DNA from: HyVt-560 sp964577195 | Lineage (GTDB): Bacteria > Pseudomonadota > Gammaproteobacteria > UWMA-0217 | Direction: 5' to 3' | NCBI GenBank assembly: GCA_964577195.1 | Contig: CAZNYF010000119.1 | Coordinates: forward strand, 1 to 8,981 | Length of the DNA: 8,981 nt | In this document: positions 5,755 to 8,981 of the stretch, one piece after another | Numbering within the stretch: the first letter of the stretch is position 1 | Layout: every line of letters starts with the position of its first letter | Notes under the pieces: generated by a model | Databases searched by the model: none | What the model saw: the letters and a program-made list of their open reading frames with translations, nothing else | What the model was told of the DNA's origin: nothing | Position numbers and translations under genes: made by a program

Positions 5755-7596
5755 ATGGATAAGCCTAGATTACAAAAATGGCGTACAAAAATGATTTTGA
5801 CCGCCACATTATTACTGGCAATGGTGTTACAAGCCGGTGTCGCCGCCGATAGAGAAGTTATTAGTGAAAATCTGATCCATCTTCAGGATGACGGAAAGTC
5901 CTACCTGCTACATCGCACCATGCGTACTGAATGGGATGCTTATAATTTCCATGTGAGCAAAGAACTGGCATTGGATGATTTTTATTACATCTATCCTAAT
6001 GAGTCCAATTGGGATGGTGAGGCGGAAGAAAAAACCAATGTATTGAAATTTGATCAGGGTAGTTTTGTCGTGATGTATCCCGGCAAATTCGAGTCCGAAG
6101 TAACCATTGATGATGAAGGCGTTTATACCTTCAACAGCTGGGACGGCGAGAAACGCGAAGATGGGTTGTTCGGCCTGTGGAACTCTCCTGGTGATTTTAG
6201 CCGCTTTGTCTATGCCTGGATTATTCCAGAGCATTTTGAATTGATTGATTACAAAAGTAATCGAGATGGAAGCTGGGTTGCTCGTAACAACACCATTTCA
6301 TTTTTTGCGGAAAATGTGAATAGCCTGACGTTTACTATTCGATATCGTGAGAAAGACAGCGATGGCGATGGTGTCAGTGATCGCTTAGATCGCTGTCCAA
6401 CTACCGAAAAGGGCGTCAAAGTGAATAGTACTGGCTGCCAGCCAGATACAGATGGCGACGGTATTCTGGATCTGATTGACGCTTGTCCTAAAACACCTAA
6501 AGGCTCGTTAGTTGGCGGTAAAGGTTGCCAGCCAGACGCAGATGGTGATGGCGTGTTTGATTTTCTGGATCAGTGCCCCGAGACAGCCACTGGGTTGAGC
6601 GTAGGTTCGCTGGGTTGTGAGCCGGATACGGATGGTGATGGTGTTGTCGACAGTAAAGACAAATGCCCAAAATCCCCGCGCTGCGCAACGGTTGATGAGA
6701 ACGGCTGTGAGTTAGATTCGGATAAGGATGGCGTTGTTGACAGTAAAGACCGATGCCCTAAATCTCCCGAAGGCGCTAAGGTAAACGGATCAGGCTGTGA
6801 GCTTGATTCAGATGGCGACGGCATTGTAGATAGCAAAGACAAATGCCCCGAGTCACCTAAAGACGCTAAGGTCAATGAATCAGGCTGCGAGCTGGATTCA
6901 GATAAGGATGGCATTGTAGATAGCAAAGACAAGTGTCCAGAATCTCCAGAAGGTGCCAAGGTCAATGAATCAGGCTGTGAGCTGGATTCAGATAAGGATG
7001 GCATTGTAGATGGCAAAGACAAGTGTCCGGAATCACCAGAAGGCGCCAAGGTAAACGAATCTGGCTGTGAGCTTGATTCAGACAACGATGGCGTTGTAAA
7101 TAGCGAGGACAAGTGCCCTGATTCACCCAAAGGTGCCAAGGTAAACAACGAAGGCTGTGAGCTGGACTCTGATAAAGACGGCGTACTGGATGCGAAAGAT
7201 GTTTGTCCAGATACAAAGGCTGGCGCAAAAGTGGATGCAACCGGTTGTAATGTTGCTTCACCGATCAAGTTAGAGGGTGTTAATTTTCATAGTGGTTCTG
7301 ACAAACTTACGGATGACTCTTTGAGCATTCTTGATGGCGTCGCTGCATCACTGGCTGAGCACCATGACCTCCGGCTTGAAGTTGCAGGCCACACCGACAG
7401 CTCTGGTAATGATGAATTGAACCTCGACCTGTCCCAACGACGAGCAGATACAGTTCGAGCGTATTTGATTAGCAAAGGTGTAAGCGAGGATATACTGACA
7501 GCACAAGGTTACGGCGAAGTTAAGCCAATTGCTGACAACAGTACTGGCGCAGGTCGTGCAATCAATCGGAGAGTTGAGTTAGGGCGATTGAACTGA
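5755..7596 (+). CDS. Secreted OmpA-family protein with ten thrombospondin type 3 repeats
   Basis: A 613-residue envelope protein counted from 5755. That ATG has AGG 8 bp upstream and sits downstream of the TATAAT at 5718; starting at 5713 would put the start inside the promoter. A basic N-terminus and a hydrophobic segment about 13-30 form a signal peptide, with cleavage predicted after AGVA or AGVAA. Residues about 32-200 are an unrecognised domain rich in aromatic residues and probably beta-stranded. Residues 201-500 are ten 30-residue units of the form DxDxDGxxDxxDxCP...GC, which are calcium-binding type 3 repeats. The C-terminal OmpA domain (about 508-611) keeps the peptidoglycan-binding pair D548 (GHTDS) and R563 (SQRRA), then NRRVEL at 604-609. 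The likely role is to tie peptidoglycan to the outer membrane or cell surface across a stiff calcium-dependent stalk. There is no lipobox. It is divergent from the GGDEF/EAL gene and monocistronic. Confidence 0.92.
   Translation: MDKPRLQKWRTKMILTATLLLAMVLQAGVAADREVISENLIHLQDDGKSYLLHRTMRTEWDAYNFHVSKELALDDFYYIYPNESNWDGEAEEKTNVLKFDQGSFVVMYPGKFESEVTIDDEGVYTFNSWDGEKREDGLFGLWNSPGDFSRFVYAWIIPEHFELIDYKSNRDGSWVARNNTISFFAENVNSLTFTIRYREKDSDGDGVSDRLDRCPTTEKGVKVNSTGCQPDTDGDGILDLIDACPKTPKGSLVGGKGCQPDADGDGVFDFLDQCPETATGLSVGSLGCEPDTDGDGVVDSKDKCPKSPRCATVDENGCELDSDKDGVVDSKDRCPKSPEGAKVNGSGCELDSDGDGIVDSKDKCPESPKDAKVNESGCELDSDKDGIVDSKDKCPESPEGAKVNESGCELDSDKDGIVDGKDKCPESPEGAKVNESGCELDSDNDGVVNSEDKCPDSPKGAKVNNEGCELDSDKDGVLDAKDVCPDTKAGAKVDATGCNVASPIKLEGVNFHSGSDKLTDDSLSILDGVAASLAEHHDLRLEVAGHTDSSGNDELNLDLSQRRADTVRAYLISKGVSEDILTAQGYGEVKPIADNSTGAGRAINRRVELGRLN
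6355..7254 (+). repeat. Ten tandem 90-bp units encoding thrombospondin type 3 repeats
   Basis: Ten consecutive in-frame units of exactly 90 bp, each coding for 30 residues that begin DxDxDG and contain two cysteines about 15 residues apart. Units 5-9 are the most alike. Units 7 (6895-6984) and 8 (6985-7074) differ at 8 of 90 bases by my count and at one residue, so most differences are silent. Units 1-3 and 10 are more diverged. Unit 4 has an extra cysteine (SPRCATV) in place of the usual Gly. The pattern suggests growth of the array from its middle. Confidence 0.93.
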
Positions 7597-7623
7597 TCAT
7601 TTCTTGTCATAAATAGCGCACAC

Positions 7624-7649
7624 CAGCCTCCCTTGTGGAGGCTGTTTTT
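7624..7649 (+). terminator. Intrinsic terminator of the OmpA-family gene
   Basis: CAGCCTCC (7624-7631) pairs perfectly with GGAGGCTG (7637-7644) around a CTTGT loop and is followed by five T residues (7645-7649), then ATT. It lies 28 bp after the stop codon at 7596. It is a textbook Rho-independent terminator and separates this gene from the next. Confidence 0.88.
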
Positions 7650-7664
7650 ATTCTGAGAGGCTAA

Positions 7665-7670
7665 TATAAT
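7665..7670 (+). promoter_or_regulatory. Possible -10 box in the 7653-7857 leader region
   Basis: A perfect TATAAT sits just after the terminator, but no acceptable -35 lies 16-18 bp upstream because that stretch is the terminator itself. If used, it would give the membrane-protein gene a 5' leader of about 180 nt. A second weak candidate is TAATAT at 7819-7824, with TGTCGA (7795-7800) 18 bp upstream. The rest of 7653-7857 shows no tRNA, recognised riboswitch or convincing small gene. Confidence 0.25.
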
Positions 7671-7857
7671 GTTGCGTGGTAATGCTCTTGGCGAACTAAA
7701 TATTAGAAAGGTGAACTACGTCTGATCTATTGCCACAAAAGACAGAGGAACGAGACCTTTTTCAAAGTAAATGGTTTTTGGGTGTGGGAGAATGTGTCGA
7801 GTAGTTATTCAATAATAATAATATTTTGCCTGAACCAGCAATCCTCGGAGAATTTTC

Positions 7858-8859
7858 ATGACGCAATCTAAAATATCGTTCTGCCAAAATGGCTGTCAGT
7901 TGTTCCGAGAGCTTATTTCTGGTGGATTACTTGCCGGTGGATTGTTCTGGATTACAGCAACCATCATTCTATTTGCCAGTGAACTAGTCAGCGGCGGCAG
8001 TGCCACGCTTAACATTGATTCAGGCTTGATAAGCAATTTAATTCATGTTGCCGCGGGGGCTTTGGGTAATGTAGTCGGTGAACTGCCGGGATATAGAATG
8101 GTGCTGGCTCTTGCCGGTACGATGATGGTGATTCAATCGCGTACCCTGAGCAAGCTTGATCCCTGGAAGACACCTTTAATAGTCTCAGGCGTAGCCGGTA
8201 TGTTGGCGCAGTTGTATATTGGGTTAGGCAGCGGCGCAATGTGGGTGCCGGGTATTTTCTTCACGCTGATTGTTCTAGGGCTGCTACTCACTGCAGGGTG
8301 GTTGTGGTCAATCAAGAGGGATACCAAGCCCCCCGTATTTATTGATAATCAAGGTCGGTATTTTATCAAGCCTAGACAGGATGCGACTATGGCGAATGCG
8401 CTGGGTGAATCAAAATCAGCTGATGATCAATATGATCGGGTTCTTGCTGGTATGACATCTGGTAAAGCAGCCGGCAACACTGTATCCGCAAATACTGCAG
8501 CAGTAAAATTAGCAGTCGATGAGCGCAGCACGCCAGCCGCGTGGGTTCCTAAAAGAGCTCAAGCAGCAGCAGATAGCTCGGAAACTCCAGAGTTACCCCC
8601 TCTACCTGAAAGTAATGTTTCCATGTTCCCGGGTGTTCGACAACGTGTTCAAAACACAGAGTCGTTACTGAGTGTAGATGATGCAGGGATTCAAGATATT
8701 GAGTTAAGTGTTGATATGACTCAGGAAATTGAAGCCCCGATCATGCCTGAAATATCAGTTTCCTCAGATACTGCCCTGGAAGATGAGGATGATTATATTC
8801 CAGAGCTGGAAAAAACCATGGTGATAGAACGCCCGGCTTTCTTGAACGACCTGAAATAG
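7858..8859 (+). CDS. Integral membrane protein with long acidic tail, function unknown
   Basis: I do not recognise this 333-residue protein. GGAG at 7847-7850 is 7 bp before the ATG and supports the start. The first 150 residues are hydrophobic, with likely membrane segments near 19-42, 79-94, 105-123 and 127-150; a weaker one at 57-73 is glycine- and alanine-rich. The segment ends WLWSIKRDTK, and the positive charges suggest that the following tail is cytoplasmic. Residues about 153-333 are low in hydrophobicity, rich in Ala, Ser, Pro, Asp and Glu, and probably disordered. The tail ends in an acidic stretch (EDEDDYIPELEKTM) and then VIERPAFLNDLK, which looks like a short linear binding motif. 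The layout suggests a membrane anchor or scaffold, but no function can be assigned. A terminator separates it from the upstream gene, so it is probably transcribed alone. Confidence 0.8.
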   Translation: MTQSKISFCQNGCQLFRELISGGLLAGGLFWITATIILFASELVSGGSATLNIDSGLISNLIHVAAGALGNVVGELPGYRMVLALAGTMMVIQSRTLSKLDPWKTPLIVSGVAGMLAQLYIGLGSGAMWVPGIFFTLIVLGLLLTAGWLWSIKRDTKPPVFIDNQGRYFIKPRQDATMANALGESKSADDQYDRVLAGMTSGKAAGNTVSANTAAVKLAVDERSTPAAWVPKRAQAAADSSETPELPPLPESNVSMFPGVRQRVQNTESLLSVDDAGIQDIELSVDMTQEIEAPIMPEISVSSDTALEDEDDYIPELEKTMVIERPAFLNDLK

Positions 8860-8921
8860 ATACGCCCTTAAGGTGAACTCAGGATTCCGTTGATATTTTT
8901 CGAGAGTAATGCGCGCAAGGG

Positions 8922-8981
8922 TTAATGATCACCCAGATGTGCGTAGTGATGGAGATAGGGATCGACGCGGCAATCACCAAA
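8922..8981 (-). CDS. Possible C-terminal end of a convergent gene (partial at window edge)
   Basis: On the minus strand the frame entering at 8981 is open for 19 codons to a TAA at 8922-8924 and reads FGDCRVDPYLHHYAHLGDH. The composition and common codons look protein-like, and the position would make it convergent with the membrane-protein gene. The opposite strand is also open from ATG 8909 to the window end, but it uses AGG, CGA and GGA codons and looks less natural. No intrinsic terminator is obvious between 8859 and 8922. The stretch is too short for a family call. Confidence 0.35.
   Translation of the reverse strand, partial: FGDCRVDPYLHHYAHLGDH

Noticed and set aside
6570..7268. Long minus-strand open frame of 232 codons across the repeat array
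   Set aside because: It is the antisense of the type 3 repeats: Ser/Pro/Leu-rich product arising from the repeated Asp, Ser and Cys codons, with no ribosome site. Its length comes from the 90-bp periodicity.
7669..7725. An 18-codon open frame after the OmpA-gene terminator
   Set aside because: It has no ribosome site, its start overlaps the TATAAT box, and it shows no recognisable feature.
8864..8873. GCCCTTAAGG near the window end as a third repeat tip
   Set aside because: Only GCCCTTAA matches the element tip. The neighbouring TAGAGAT and the rest of the 60-bp end are missing, so it is probably chance.
8909..8981. Plus-strand open frame from ATG 8909 to the window end
   Set aside because: It has a poorly spaced GAGAG, uses several rare codons and gives a very Arg/Asp-rich product. 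The minus-strand frame over the same bases looks more natural.

Overview
The window looks like chromosomal DNA of a moderate-GC, aerobic or facultative marine-type gammaproteobacterium, broadly Pseudomonas/Oceanospirillales/Cellvibrio-like. The best marker is a cytochrome c-551 whose predicted mature form is 82 residues with haem and Met ligands at the Pseudomonas positions. An OmpA-type lipid-anchor-free envelope protein with thrombospondin type 3 repeats and a REC-PAS-GGDEF-EAL protein fit the same group. This placement is inferred from gene content only.

Region 1 (1-2180) is a SulP anion transporter gene bracketed by two inverted copies of a roughly 60-bp repeat (57-116 and 1953-2011). The right copy is one end of a complete 160-bp MITE-like element with imperfect terminal inverted repeats and TTAA on both sides. 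The left copy has the same end but a different interior and runs off the window. A terminator-like hairpin follows.

Region 2 (2185-2570) is the periplasmic cytochrome c-551 gene, closed by a strong 12-bp hairpin that also lies at the end of the convergent operon. Region 3 (2573-5594, minus strand) is a probable two-gene operon. The promoter-proximal gene encodes a response regulator with PAS, GGDEF and EAL domains in which both c-di-GMP enzyme domains carry substitutions at key residues. A calcineurin-like metallophosphoesterase follows after 28 bp and also has one metal-ligand substitution.

Region 4 (5595-7652) is divergent from that operon. It has a clear -10 box, then a large secreted OmpA-family protein: an unrecognised N-terminal domain, ten 30-residue calcium-binding type 3 repeats, and a peptidoglycan-binding OmpA domain. 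A classic intrinsic terminator ends it. Region 5 (7653-8859) is a 205-bp leader-like gap and then an unrecognised integral membrane protein with a long acidic cytoplasmic-type tail. The last 122 bp probably hold the C-terminal end of a convergent minus-strand gene.

There are no rRNA or tRNA genes, CRISPR arrays or transposase genes in view. The parts most worth a second look are the inverted-repeat bracket around sulP, the doubly degenerate c-di-GMP protein, and the two proteins with unrecognised domains (envelope protein N-terminus and the membrane protein).
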